Source: Leuctra nigra
Taxonomy: Eukaryota; Arthropoda; Insecta; Plecoptera; Leuctridae
Assembly (NCBI GenBank): GCA_934045905.1
Contig: OW203768.1
Location: 26,503,060-26,567,059 of the forward strand
Direction of reading: 5' to 3'
DNA length: 64,000 nucleotides
Part shown: piece by piece, positions 10,505 through 20,975 of the stretch
Layout of the letters: each line of letters opens with the position of its first letter
Numbering within the stretch: position 1 is the stretch's first letter
Made by a program: the position numbers and the translations under genes
Notes under the pieces: model-generated
Seen by the model: only the letters and a program-made list of their open reading frames with translations
Told to the model about the DNA's origin: nothing
The model's database searches: none

Positions 10505-11439
10505 ATTCTAAGCACCTTGGCTGGAGCAGTGGGACCACTTTAACTGTGGATAGATTTTTTACCTGGAGGTCCCATATCGAAAAGGTTTGTAGTAAAATTA
10601 GATCTTGCGCGTTCTCCATTTATCGCCTGCAATTTGTTTTGCCTTTTAAATTATTACGTTTAGTGTATTGCGCACTTGTTGAATCACACTTGTTATATGG
10701 GTTGTTAGCTTCGGGGAAATGCTTCTGATTATTTCGTCCACAGGATTGTCGCTTTGCAAGATAAAATTATTAGTACAATTGTTCCTCATCACCTAAAATT
10801 CAATTTAGATTATAATATTTCCAGATATTATTTAGAATGTAATTTTTTACCAGTGCAATTACTTTATAAATATCGTTTAATTTTAAAATATTATTTCAGT
10901 GATGAACACAAAAAATTACAAAATCATCCAGTTAATACTCGCTTAGCGTTGCTTCAAAAGTATTATATTCCTCCTTGGTGCAACAAGAATGGCAAACGTA
11001 GACTTGATTATATTGTACCAATTACTTTCAACTTACTTCCTGATAATCAAAGATCTCATGAATCCTTCTCTAAACAGTGTCTCTGAAATCATGGCTTTTC
11101 TCGACTATGTCTACTGATTAGTTTTAATTTTTTATGATTTTTTATGATTGTGTAATTTGGTAAAATTGTTACATGTAAAGAATTCACCTACTTCTAATAT
11201 TGAAACCCGATTTAATTATGTTATTTGCTTTTTTTAAAAATATGAATGGCCTTTTTTATTATTATAATGACGTGTGTATTTTCCTTTTTCTTTGTACATT
11301 TGTTTGAAACTCCGTAAATGCGTTCTATTTTTACTGTTTTTATTTGTGTGAATCATCTCCACAGATGAGCTACATGTAGCTTTGTGGAATTATGTATTTG
11401 TATTATTTTCTTGTTAATCATAAAGGAGTTTAAAAAAAA
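10505..11439 (+). mobile_element. 5'-truncated LINE, 3' end with A-tail
   Basis: A piece of LINE ORF2 C-terminus (10525-11086) is followed by about 340 bp of 3' UTR and an A9 run (11431-11439) after ATAAAGGAGTTT. This is a typical dead-on-arrival LINE insertion. The 5' junction is not sharp. Confidence 0.75.
10525..11086 (+). pseudogene. LINE reverse transcriptase C-terminal fragment, frameshifted
   Basis: First frame: DRFFTWRSHIEKVC...YCALVESHLLYG, the region after the RT catalytic domain in Jockey/CR1-type LINEs. Second frame from about 10720: DYFVHRIVALQDKII... up to the stop at 11086. One frameshift near 10715-10725 separates the two. The catalytic FADD box lies upstream and is missing. 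Not a host gene. Confidence 0.8.
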
Positions 11440-11510
11440 ATTAGAGTAAATATAGTACAAGACACTAAAAATTCAAGGATATATAAAATTTTAATTCAGG
11501 TAAGGAAGTA

Positions 11511-13361
11511 CCTCATAAAAAAACACTTCGGGTAAAAATACCAGCCAAGTCTTAACTAAAAAAAACAATATGAAATCTAAAAATTCTGCACTGAAAAGAA
11601 GTGATATCAAAAAATTAGCCAAGTCAAAACTTTATTTTAAAATCAAAAAAATACTAGGCGCATCGGGTATATAAATAGCTTAGAAGTATACCAGATATGA
11701 AATATACATCAAATAAACATCTTTACCTATAATATAGATATTATGCCCTAAAAAACGACGCGCCAAGTATTTTTTTGATTTTAAAATAAAGTTTTGACTT
11801 GGCTCATTTTTTGATATCACTACTTTTCAGTGCAGAATTTTTAGATTTCATATTGTTTTTTTTAGTTGAAGAGACTTGGCTGGTATTTTTACACGAAGTG
11901 TTATTTTATAGGGATATCACTCCTTTTTTTAGTTTATTCTTAGAACTTATGACGTCATATCGAATGAACAATTACTAAATCCTTTAAAAAAAGTCGCCAT
12001 TGACAATTTGGTTAGCTAATGAAAATCTGCGTATGGTACTATATATTTGCCTTAAATGATCTTTCATGAAGAATAGCAAAGGTTTCATTCCTATCAGTCA
12101 ACCGAGTTCCGAGATATGGCAACACTTCGGTTTTCAAAATGGCTGCTGAACTTACGGCACTGCCACATAGAATGTATATCTATAAATGATGTGTATCATT
12201 TTAAGCTTTCTGAATATGTATTTATTATAAAGGAGGGGATTAAAATATTTTTTTTTAATTGAATGACGTCATTTCCGGTCTCATAAATAGGAAAATTCTA
12301 GTTTGACTGTTCCTATTCCATAGAGATGGCCTTCCGAATCGTTTGGCGATAGTTTCGGACCGATATGTCTACCTGTTTTCAAGACATGACATTACTTCCG
12401 GTTTCAAAATGGCGGCTGCAATCTCTGACCCCTTGAATTACAATTTAAACATGATTACATTTTATTATAAGCTGTCTGAAATTGTATATTTATTGCATCA
12501 AAATGTAAATTTGTGAGATTTTTAAAATGTGTGACGTCATTTCCGGTTTCGGTATGGGAAAGTGCAAATATTATTGATGATAATACATAAAGTTGACCGT
12601 CTAAATTGTTAAGCGCTGGTTTTGTTCAAATCTATTCAGCCGTTATTGAGTTATGATGTCACTTCCGGTTTCAAAATGGCGGCTTCCGGTTGGTTTTATA
12701 ATAAGTCAAATGAGATATCAAAAGTACATACGTTACAAAAATATCAAAATAATATGATCAATCTTTGTTGCCGAAATGCCAATCGATGTATTTCAAATTT
12801 CATTACGTCATTTCCGGTTTCATTAACATAATGTTTATTCTTTTGCTAATGATAATCCATAAAGTTGACCGTCCGAATCGTTTGGCGCAAATTTCGTTCC
12901 GATCGGTCTAGCCGTTGACGAGATATGACGTCACTTCCGGTTTCAAAATGGCGGCACAAAAATGCATGGGGTGAAGGTTAAATCAGACGCCAAAAGTGCA
13001 CACGTGGTACAAATGTGAGATCAATCGGTTTAGCCGTTTAGGCTGTGGCCTGTTTACCGGATTTTAGCTCCAGCCTACTGAGATTACTGATTATGAAAAC
13101 CGCCCTAAAACACTGTTTTCACGGTCCTCTAGGCTACAAATGGCATAACCTATTGATCTTAAATTTGGTTTATGTGGTGGGGTGGGCCATAGCTCGAAAT
13201 TAAGATATTTCGCAACAATGTGAGATTTCCAAATTTTAAGATCCAGTAGGCCGAAAATGCCACTTTGTTGCTTACAGTAAAAGTGGGTTGCTCCAGCCTT
13301 TTTAAATGAGAGTGTGCGCGCGCCGTACGACTTGGCTGGCGTGGAGCGACCGCTCCACAAG
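11511..13361 (+). mobile_element. Composite repeat, copy B
   Basis: Same layout as copy A: palindromic module 11512-11913, then the CRE/ETS/GGCGGC body, then the terminal GTGGAGCGACCGCTCCAC. The last bases are ACAAG instead of ACTAG. TGACGTCA + TTCCGG occurs at about 12262, 12530 and 12925, with a TTACGTCA variant near 12806. The two copies differ by scattered substitutions and small indels, so they are separate insertions or an old duplication. Confidence 0.75.
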
Positions 13362-13447
13362 ATAGGTATAGAATTTAAATAAATAATTAGGTTATTATGT
13401 AATACCTACATTACAAACTAATATTGATCAATTGATCATAAAATATT

Positions 13448-13669
13448 TGTTAGCGATTTTAGAACCTGTTGAAGGTAGAGTAGGGAATCCAGGAGGCCGT
13501 GAAGGATGTTTTTAGACAGAAGGCAGAGAAGAGTTTAGTAAAGTGATTGCTGCGAGACGGATATGAAAATGTACGAACGATAAATGTAATCTTTCTTATT
13601 AAATAATGTTTTAAATACTATAATCGATGTTGAATACAACTTATTTACGAAGAGAAACGCACGCCAACA
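13448..13669 (+). repeat. 5' LTR
   Basis: 222 bp, TG...CA ends. The downstream TATCAGAAGTGGGATAC is where a primer-binding site would lie. I cannot assign the tRNA. Confidence 0.9.
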
Positions 13670-13860
13670 TATCAGAAGTGGGATACGAGCGAAAAACGTG
13701 CCTAAAACGGTATTTGCCATCAAAATTTCAAGGTATTCGTTGTGCAATACCTATTTCTGAACGCATGATCATCTACACACGAACATCTTAGAGCGAGTTA
13801 AGACGGCAGACACGGTAAGAACGGCATTACAGCATCAACGGCATTAACGACTCACACAGC

Positions 13861-15840
13861 ATGAACGGCAATAACGGCAATAACGACAACAACGGTGAGT
13901 CCAACGCAAACGGAATGAACGCTAATAGTGGATTGAACAGTGTGGATAGTGGATTCACTTGTGAATTAATGCAGATTGCAATACAGACTGCCATTCGCGA
14001 AGCAATGGCTGGTATGGCAGGGTTAATGGTGTGGCCAAGCACTTCGCTATTGAAAGGAGATGTAATTCCAGAGTTCAATCCAAAATTAGGGTCGACGCAG
14101 ACCATTGACATGTGGTTGAGCAAAGTCGACGAATACGCGAGAATGTACGGCTGGAATTCAGGTGAAACTATTGGTTTTGCAATTCCTAAATTGCAAGGTA
14201 CGGCTAAACAATGGTACCAGACACTGCCAACAGTAAAACGAGAATGGTTCGAGTGGAAAGAGTTGCTACGAGAAGCGTTCCCATGTGTTGTTGGTGCTCA
14301 GCGACTGCACCGCGACATGGAGAGCAGGAAGAAGGCCGCTGATGAAACGGTAGAAGAATATTTCCATGATAAAGTGGCGAAGGCGAGAGCATGTGGACTC
14401 AGCAGTGACGCCATTATCGACTACGTCATTACGGGGTTGAACAACCTATCGCTCATTCAGGCTATAGGAGCCAGGGAATATGAATCGCCTCAACAACTTC
14501 TACGGAGTATCAAGCAATGGGAGGAGCGTCTGGAAATGTTGAAAGAGACTCCAAAGGAGACGACACGAAAATCTCAACAGCACGACAGCGAGAGTAAACT
14601 GAAGGAATCCGAAAAGACTGAAACGGCAAGTAGGAAACCGAAGACCAACGATGAGGGTGAGCCACTATGTTTTAATTGTAACGAATACGGTCACATGTCT
14701 AACAAGTGCGAGAAGCCACAACGTCGTCTACGATGCCACAAGTGCCAACGGGTGGGACATTTAGAGAAATATTGTAAGCATGAACGAGCGACCACGGAGA
14801 TAACTACGGTTAAACAGGTTGAACCAGTAGTTAAAACTATTAGTTCAAACACGGCGCCAGACTGTGAGACAAACCAAAAGTATTTCTTTGGTGCCATGAT
14901 TGATGGGATCGGTGTTCAAGCGTACGTTGATTTAGGAAGTAGTTGTGTCACGTTAAACAAGACTACAGCTGATCGTTTACCCATTACCTATGACGATGAA
15001 CCGATGCTGTGCGTAATTCGAGGGTATGGAGCAGGCAGCACGACACCGTTGGGGAAGACCACGGCAACGATCAAGGTGGACGAAGTAACCGCGAAAGTAG
15101 TTGTGTACGTAGTTCCTGATTCAGTCCAGGAGATACCCCTACTTATTGGACAACCCTTCACAGATCAAAGACACATAACTATAGTGAAGAGAGGCGACAC
15201 GATTCGATTATTCGAAGAGAAGGAAGTAGGAAGTGACAACGGGTGTCTTTCCGATATGCGAATACCCAGATTAATGAAGCGCCCCGTGCCATCATGGGCG
15301 AAGGAGGCCACTGTAATTCCTCCAAATTACGTTGGGTTCGTACAACTGCAAAACCAAGATCTAATAATACCGGAAATGAACGTATCTTCACAAGAATTGA
15401 AGATTGACGACAGTGAAGAACTGTTTTACGCAGAGCGATGCACGCTAATGCAAAATGAGGAGAACGTAATGCATGTCGAGATTCAAGAAGACGGTATGAT
15501 GCATCCAATCGCGTACGGCAGCCGTCAGACGACGAGAGATGAAAGTAAATATCATTCCAATGAACTAGAGACTTTATCTGTAGTGTGCGCATTACCTAAG
15601 TTTAGAGATTACGTCCACGGAAAGAAGTTTATGGTAGTCACGGACTGCAGCGCCATTAGAGGAACGTCCACGAAGAAAGATCTGATACCGAGGATCGGGC
15701 GACGGTGGATGAGTGAACCGGAGTTCACGTTTGGTGTTGAACAAAAACCCGGAGAAGAGAAGCTGTACAATGGCTATCGAGTACGGAAGCGAATAGAAGA
15801 ACATAGGCCGAGAGTCAAAATGAAGATGAGGAGTTGTTGA
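13861..15840 (+). CDS. Gag-protease-RNase H remnant polyprotein of LTR element
   Basis: 659 codons with no stop. Residues 1-45 are low-complexity N/G/D-rich. Residues about 60-200 are a retrotransposon Gag capsid-type region (WLSKVDEYARM, TAKQWYQTLP). Two CCHC zinc knuckles lie at about 270-283 (CFNCNEYGHMSNKC) and 291-304 (CHKCQRVGHLEKYC). A retropepsin-like segment has DLGSS at about 357 (Leu in place of the usual Thr/Ser) and LLIGQPF at about 427. After about 500 it jumps to an RNase H piece (PIAYGSRQTT...FMVVTDC, about 549-600) and stops shortly after. The RT catalytic region and integrase are absent, yet the joint keeps the frame. It is a transposon protein, not a host gene. ATG 13861 is the first in frame. 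Confidence 0.88.
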   Translation: MNGNNGNNDNNGESNANGMNANSGLNSVDSGFTCELMQIAIQTAIREAMAGMAGLMVWPSTSLLKGDVIPEFNPKLGSTQTIDMWLSKVDEYARMYGWNSGETIGFAIPKLQGTAKQWYQTLPTVKREWFEWKELLREAFPCVVGAQRLHRDMESRKKAADETVEEYFHDKVAKARACGLSSDAIIDYVITGLNNLSLIQAIGAREYESPQQLLRSIKQWEERLEMLKETPKETTRKSQQHDSESKLKESEKTETASRKPKTNDEGEPLCFNCNEYGHMSNKCEKPQRRLRCHKCQRVGHLEKYCKHERATTEITTVKQVEPVVKTISSNTAPDCETNQKYFFGAMIDGIGVQAYVDLGSSCVTLNKTTADRLPITYDDEPMLCVIRGYGAGSTTPLGKTTATIKVDEVTAKVVVYVVPDSVQEIPLLIGQPFTDQRHITIVKRGDTIRLFEEKEVGSDNGCLSDMRIPRLMKRPVPSWAKEATVIPPNYVGFVQLQNQDLIIPEMNVSSQELKIDDSEELFYAERCTLMQNEENVMHVEIQEDGMMHPIAYGSRQTTRDESKYHSNELETLSVVCALPKFRDYVHGKKFMVVTDCSAIRGTSTKKDLIPRIGRRWMSEPEFTFGVEQKPGEEKLYNGYRVRKRIEEHRPRVKMKMRSC

Positions 15841-15923
15841 AGAGAAACGACGATGTGAATGAACTGTGATTTAATGTTATTTTAGAAATTTCAATAGGGC
15901 CTATGGAAGCCAGGATGGTCGAG

Positions 15924-16145
15924 TGTTAGCGATTTTAGAACCTGTTGAAGGTAGAGTAGGGAATCCAGGAGGCCGTGAAGGATGTTTTTAGACAGAAGGC
16001 AGAGAAGAGTTTAGTAAAGTGATTGTTGCGAGACGGATATGAAAATGTACGAACGATAAATGTAATCTTTCTTATTAAATAATGTTTTAAATACTATAAT
16101 CGATGTTGAATACAACTTATTTACGAAGAGAAACGCACGCCAACA
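15924..16145 (+). repeat. 3' LTR
   Basis: Same length as the 5' LTR with one substitution. It is preceded by a mixed purine stretch (aagccaggatggtcgag), a weak polypurine tract. Confidence 0.9.
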
Positions 16146-16515
16146 TATTCCTTAATATTTAAAAATGTGTAGGCTTTCTTCAAAGTCATTCGCAGTAATT
16201 GATTAATTAAGCGAGAATCCCCAGCGGACTCTTATGACACTATTTGTTCAGACAATGCCTTGCTATCACCGTTTAACAGTAAAGACATAATATAGACGAA
16301 GTTGTTGGAACGAAAATATAACTATTCTATTGTACATTTGACGCATTTAGAGTCCAAATATGTCCAATTTTGGACATATTACCATCCAAGCATTTTAAGT
16401 GTCTATTATAAAGCTGCATCATTCACACGAATATTATTCGACATTAATCACCACGTTACACGGAAAGTTTCCTATTATAATATACTACTTGTTATATTGC
16501 ATGCTTCTCTGACAG
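16146..16515. other. End of intron 2
   Basis: Unique AT-rich sequence between the LTR element and the acceptor TTCTCTGACAG. The ATG-started ORF here reads through the splice site and is not a gene. Confidence 0.5.
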
Positions 16516-16652
16516 GAATGACTGTTACTGCGGTGATACCCTGCATACCCTTCCGATACCAGACTGGGAATGTAACACTAAATGCCCTGGAGAACCGATA
16601 ACTACTTGCGGCGGGTCCAGGACCCTGGATGTATACAAGACAGTCCCACCTA
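16516..16652 (+). CDS. WSC domain 1, second half exon
   Basis: 137 bp with acceptor TCTGACAG (ends 16515) and donor GTAAGT (16653). It enters in phase 2 and leaves in phase 1. The peptide starts NDCYCGD, then WECNTKCPG and TTCGGSRTLDVY. This gives the last five WSC cysteines, so domain 1 is complete with eight. After the domain comes KTVPP, a short linker. The exon's last base A joins TT of exon 18176 to give Ile. It lies 9.2 kb from its partner exon because of the transposons in intron 2. Confidence 0.87.
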
Positions 16653-16690
16653 GTAAGTCCCATGCATGTATACAAGACATCCAGGTGGAA

Positions 16691-16837
16691 CTTTCGTCGT
16701 CTGATGATACATTACCCTTAAGAATTTTTGTGCCGCCATTTTTAAAACCGGAAATAACACAGATGTGATGTTATTTCCGGTTTTAAAAATGGCGGCACAA
16801 AAATTCTTAAGGGTAATGTATCATCAGACGACGAAAG
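16691..16837. repeat. Perfect 69-bp inverted repeat (hairpin)
   Basis: Arms 16691-16759 and 16769-16837 are exact reverse complements around a 9-base spacer. Each arm contains TTAAAACCGGAAATAACA and TGCCGCCATTTTT, so it derives from the CRE/ETS composite family. It starts 38 bases downstream of the WSC 1b exon end and would form a long RNA duplex in the pre-mRNA. Confidence 0.93.
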
Positions 16838-17230
16838 TGCACAAGTGGTTAAAATTTCAGATCAATCGGTTAAGTCGTTTAGGCTGATGCCTTGTCAATA
16901 GGGTTTTCTGATATCATCCTCATCATCATCATCATCATCTGAATCATCATCATCTGCATCAGAAAGTGGTGTTATTTTACGTTTTTCACGGCCATCCAGC
17001 TCGCTAAGGACATAACCTATAATTGTTGGCTTACTTGGAAGATATGGTAGGGTGGGCCATAGCTCCAAATTAAAATATTTCGCAATAGTGTGTGATGTCC
17101 CATTTTTAAGATCCAGTAGGTCGAAAATGCTAATTGGATGCTTACAGTAAAGTGTTGGTCACCTTCTCAGCCGTTTTGTATTGCAGTTATTCAATTTAAC
17201 GGTATGTTGTGTGAGAGTATGCGCACTGTA
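16838..17230 (+). repeat. Composite-repeat 3' part, fragment
   Basis: It continues from the hairpin with the usual body: TCAGATCAATCGGTTAAGTCG, a (CAT/ATC)n microsatellite at 16915-16965, GGTGGGCCATAGCTC, and 'gtatgttgtgtgagagtatgcgcact'. The terminal hairpin is missing. Confidence 0.7.
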
Positions 17231-17995
17231 GCCCAGGAAACACCCAGAGAGCTGCCAGCATGCTGCCGGTACCGGCCTGAGCAATTTTCCGATACTGGCC
17301 CAGTACCAGCAAAAAGCCGTGGCTAATACCGGCCCAGTAAAAATGTATTTACATATATTTTTCATGTGTGCTATAGAACATCTGCACCAATTTTGTGCTG
17401 CTATTATATTTTTTGTTATTCCAAACTAAAATGTATTAAATATTTAGATTTATTTGGCCCATTATGCCCTTTTCTGCCACTATTTTGGTATTGATCATCG
17501 TTATTAACACTCAAAAGATCTTTTCAACTCATTTCAAAAAATTAAAAATTAAATAGCTCAATAAATACTATTTTTGACATTTGCCCTCAAATGATCACCC
17601 AATGACCACCCGTATTATTTTAAAGAATCACATGTATGCAGATGGTCATGGTACAACAAACATTTGCTCCAAATGTTGGTTCAGACATGAATTATGAGGA
17701 TTTATGTAATTTGACCGCCAGAGGTCACCACTGACTCCATGGACAAAATCTCGAATGATAAAATATTCAAATCTTTTTATATGTTCTTAAGAACATCTCC
17801 ACCAAATTTCATGCTTGTATCACAAAATGAACGATCATTCGTCGTTCATGTGACGAAGATTTTGAAACTATAGGGCCCTAGAAAGAGCTGCGTTGAAACC
17901 ACGATGATGCTCTTGAATGACTCATGACTGAAAATAAAAACATGTGTGACAAACCAGTTTATCCTTTACTAGCCATTTCATGCATTCACTATTGT
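17231..17995. other. Intron 3, no element recognised
   Basis: A GC-richer patch (17235-17330, CAGCATGCTGCCGGTACCGG) lies in AT-rich DNA. No gene or repeat ends that I can support. Confidence 0.5.
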
Positions 17996-18154
17996 TGAGC
18001 GAGCGTAGCGAGCGTCACCATGGTACTCTTATGCCACTTTCTCTGTGGTTTTTTTTGCATGCACTGCCCAGATCAAACCGCACAACTAATCGATCCGAGG
18101 TGTTGCGCGTATCCGTGCTCGCTCATCAACGCGTTACACAGAGCGTTCTCCTTG
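17996..18154 (+). mobile_element. 159-bp mini HINE next to a splice acceptor
   Basis: It has both ends of the HINE family with almost no body. The 5' end is TTGAGCGAGCGTAGCGAGCG and the 3' end is GTGCTCGCTCATCAACGCG...GAGCGTTCTCCTTG (CTTG in place of CTAG). Only 21 bases separate it from exon 18176, leaving just CCTACTCTTGGTTTCAG as the host polypyrimidine tract and acceptor. Confidence 0.8.
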
Positions 18155-18175
18155 ACAGCCTACTCTTGGTTTCAG

Positions 18176-18320
18176 TTGCGGTTTATCGGCATCTCGGTTG
18201 CTTCCGGGATTACCAGAAGAGAGTCATGACTAAAGGACACACCTCTCTTGAATATACTAATTCTCCTGGCGAATGCGCTAAGTATTGTGAAGACTCCAAG
18301 TACTTCGGACTGGAAGCCGG
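18176..18320 (+). CDS. WSC domain 2, first half exon
   Basis: 145 bp with acceptor CTCTTGGTTTCAG (ends 18175) and donor GTGAGT (18321). Phase 1 in, phase 2 out. The peptide carries RHLGCFRDYQKRVMTKG, SPGECAKYC and KYFGLEAG, the classic first half of a WSC domain. The final GG plus G of exon 22794 gives Gly, making GLEAGSECFCGD across the junction. An upstream ATG-started reading of this exon runs through the mini HINE and is an artefact. Confidence 0.88.
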
Positions 18321-18553
18321 GTGAGTCAATGAAACACTAAAGACGGTTTCGTCCTACTAGGAAATTTTCCGCTGTTATCCAGTGAACAACTATTGACGGA
18401 TTATTAACGACTCAACTTAAAACAACCGGATGTATTGAAAACTGAAGGGTAGTAGAAGGCACTATCTGCTCTGTGCGCTGACCCCACTAGTATAATTGCA
18501 TTCCCTGGATCACATAATTGGGCAAAACCAGTTGTGTTTAAACACACAAGCAA
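18321..18553. other. Intron 4 start
   Basis: Short unclassified intronic sequence before the Penelope-like fragment. Confidence 0.4.
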
Positions 18554-19110
18554 TCACAAATCAGTGAGCGATCAGGTCATCAACATAACCGAAGAGTTCC
18601 TTGCACTTTGTGCTGCTCTGTACAGTAATGACTTTTCACACTCGGCGATTAGCAAACCTTCAATTGGACTCCGTGGTCGTCGAGAGCAGGAAGACAGCAA
18701 TGAGGAAGACTAGGAGAAATAGATTTGGTCTATTTCCGTTTTCCCTACTTTTCCCCTACCTATCACTTGTTTTTGCATGTTGCGAAAAGAGAACATTGTC
18801 ACAATTGATACCTCACAGGAAGTTCGGTACCATACTCCGAAGCCGAAAGGACCCAATTGTCAACATGCGTCAAGGAGTATATGAAGTACCTTGTGGAAGC
18901 TAGACGAAGACATACATAGGGTAATTATAATCGAAGAATAAAGAATAGAGTTAAAGAACATGCAACAGCCTTAAAGAACTTGGCAAATTCCAACACATTA
19001 GCGAAACATGTGGTTCAAGAGGGTCATGTTATTGACTTCGAGGACAGCAAGACTCAGGCAAGGGAAGAACTAAATTACCTACGCGCTCTCAGAGAAGCAA
19101 TTGAAGTTGA
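18554..19110 (+). pseudogene. Penelope-like element C-terminus (GIY-YIG type), decayed
   Basis: One frame ends DPIVNMRQGVYEVPCGS, the next holds KTYIG, and a third runs RIKNRVKEHATALKN...LAKHVVQEGHVIDF...LREAIEVEL. GVYxIPC, TYIGxT and an EHxxxxGHxIDF..AREAIEI tail are hallmarks of the GIY-YIG endonuclease module of Penelope-like retroelements. Frameshifts and stops separate the pieces. The RT domain is absent or unreadable. Not a host gene. Confidence 0.7.
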
Positions 19111-19513
19111 ACTCTCTTCTTGTAGTGCCATGTCCGATTATCGAACGTCGGCGATCATGTCGGCTATCGTTTTCTTGTCCACTGTGAGCAAACTGTTGTC
19201 CACTGTGACCAAACCACTGTCGCAGGTTCTTCAGCCATGACGTTCTTCTCCTTCCAGGTCCCCGCTTTCCTATGATTTTCCCTTGAATGATAAGGTGCAT
19301 ATTGTTGTACGTCTCTGGATGCCTCATGACATGACCGAAGTAGGACAATTTTCGTATCTTGATGGTCGATATCACTTCCTTACTCTTCTTCATTCGAACC
19401 ATGACATCCTCATTTCGTACCCGATCCATCAAGCTTATACGGTGCATTCTCCTATATACCCACATTTCAAAGGCCTCGAAGGCCTCGAATATGAACGGCG
19501 AACCCATAAACAA
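19079..19513 (-). pseudogene. LINE RT C-terminal fragment
   Basis: Reading on the - strand gives FEMWVYRRMHRISLMDRV, then KLSYFGHVMRH and KIIGKRGPGRRRTSWLKNL. These are the signature C-terminal blocks of many insect non-LTR reverse transcriptases (YRRML.ISW.DRV...LGHV.R...G.GRR..SWL). A local duplication (FGHSGQ / FAHSGQ) is present. The open frame enters the opposing Penelope-like fragment below about 19110, so only 19111-19513 is the LINE. The catalytic RT part is missing. Confidence 0.75.
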
Positions 19514-20026
19514 CCATCATTTTTATAAAATTGTACTAAATGTATTTAATTTTTTTAATTTTGCGAATTATTCAATAGGTAAAAATTGTGTAGTTAAAAC
19601 TTTAGATTGTGATCAGGACCAACATACTATAAAATTTTCTACCCATTCATCGGAGTTTTGAGATATTTGCAAGAGGGATTGAATGAAATGTGACGCATGG
19701 AATTCAGTTCTTACAGAACCAGAGTGTATATAATTATGTAAATTTAGACATTTTCAAATAAAATAAAAAATATGTATTTGTTTTGCACGTATCTGTATTC
19801 GAACATCAACGCGTTACACTGATCGTTTTCTTGGTTATTTTCAAATACTTTGATTATCTAATAATTAACGGAAAAATGGTTACCTGATGAATTCGAAAGA
19901 TTGCAACTTTGTACCATAGGTTTTGATGTCTATCCCAACTTTGTTTCCGCTAAAAGAAAATGTATGAAAATATAAGTGAAGAGAACTGAGATGGACCGGG
20001 CCCTTATAAAACTTAAGGTGGTTTAA
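19514..20026. other. Intron 4; worn HINE 3' end at 19790-19833
   Basis: ACATCAACGCGTTACACTGATCGTTTTCTTGG is recognisable as a degenerate HINE tail. The rest shows nothing supportable. Confidence 0.5.
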
Positions 20027-20035
20027 GCGCGAACA

Positions 20036-20975
20036 AACGGGTTGACGAAATGATTTGAAATTTTAATCGTGATTAGATAAAATACAAACTTAGGGTTACC
20101 TTGGTACATTTTTAATTGTTTTCTTTGTTAATTAGTATTAATTAGTAGATTTTTGATGAAAATTGTCTATTTTTTAAAAATGTGCTATTAGATAACACTA
20201 CATTTTATTTTATCTAATCATGATTAAAATTTGAAATCAATTGGTTCACGGGTTTGGTCTCCAATCATATCGAAATTTTCATAAAGTTTCGACATATTTT
20301 TAAATTATTAACTTACATTATTCAGTAAGAAAAATAATTAAATTGTCTTACTTGAAAGCCGAGGGAGGAAGAAAGATGTGAGAAGAGAATTCAAGAAAAT
20401 TCACTGATATATCAGAAAATTTCAGGAGTGCTTTCCTATACTGCCAACTTTAAACCCGAATTGATAATTGATATTTTCAACAATAAAAACCAATATATCT
20501 AGTAAACATTTAAGGTGATACTAGCGCTCGGCCGTTTTAAAAATTGAGAGAGAAAAATTGTTTCATATGTGAGTGTAACTTTTACAGGATGTTCACATGA
20601 TCAGTCTGATTGTATAATAGTAGCCCTTTTTAATTTTTGCTTATTGCATCGTTAATTAGGCGCCGGTTATTCAACAAAACCGCGCAAAACGATGAAATTT
20701 GCGATACGATTGGAGACCAAACCCGTAAACCAATTGATCTCAAATTTTAATCATGATTAGATGAAAGACAAACTTAGGGTTATCCCTTGGCACATTTTTG
20801 AAATTTAATTTTATACGGCGCCCAGAGAGACGAGAAAATAGCAATTTTTTCACCAAAAATCCACTAATTATTACTAATTAACGAAACAAAAAATTAAAAA
20901 TGTACCAAGGGATAACCCTAAGTTTGTCTTTTATCTAATCACAATTAAAATTTCAAATAATTTGGTCTACCCATT
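20036..20975. repeat. Nested inverted-repeat element
   Basis: Outer arms 20036-20125 and 20890-20975 are inverted, sharing AAACTTAGGGTTACC, GGTACATTTTTAATT and GATTAGATAAA. Inner arms 20205-20275 and 20697-20770 are a second inverted pair of the same family (TTGGAGACCAAACCCGT and its complement). It looks like a non-autonomous fold-back element. No ORF or clear TSD. Confidence 0.65.

Larger units (their letters stand above)
13448..16145 (+). mobile_element. Young Ty3/gypsy-like LTR retrotransposon, RT and integrase deleted
   Basis: Two 222-bp LTRs (13448-13669, 15924-16145) start TGTTAGC and end GCCAACA. They differ at one base in my alignment (C13550 versus T16026). A 4-bp target duplication TATT flanks the element (13444-13447, 16146-16149). 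The single 659-codon ORF keeps gag, zinc knuckles, protease and part of RNase H, but the RT core and integrase are gone. It lies in intron 2, 370 bp upstream of WSC exon 16516. Near-identical LTRs imply recent insertion, so this internally deleted form probably moved using proteins from an intact relative. Confidence 0.9.

Noticed and set aside
15179..15804. Minus-strand ORFs inside the LTR element
   Set aside because: Antisense shadows of the Gag-protease frame.
13861..15840. Domesticated gag-like host gene
   Set aside because: It is flanked by near-identical LTRs and a TSD, so it is a recent transposon copy.
18601..18903. Host gene at 18.6-18.9 kb
   Set aside because: Its end is the GVYEVPCG block of a Penelope-like element, broken by stops.
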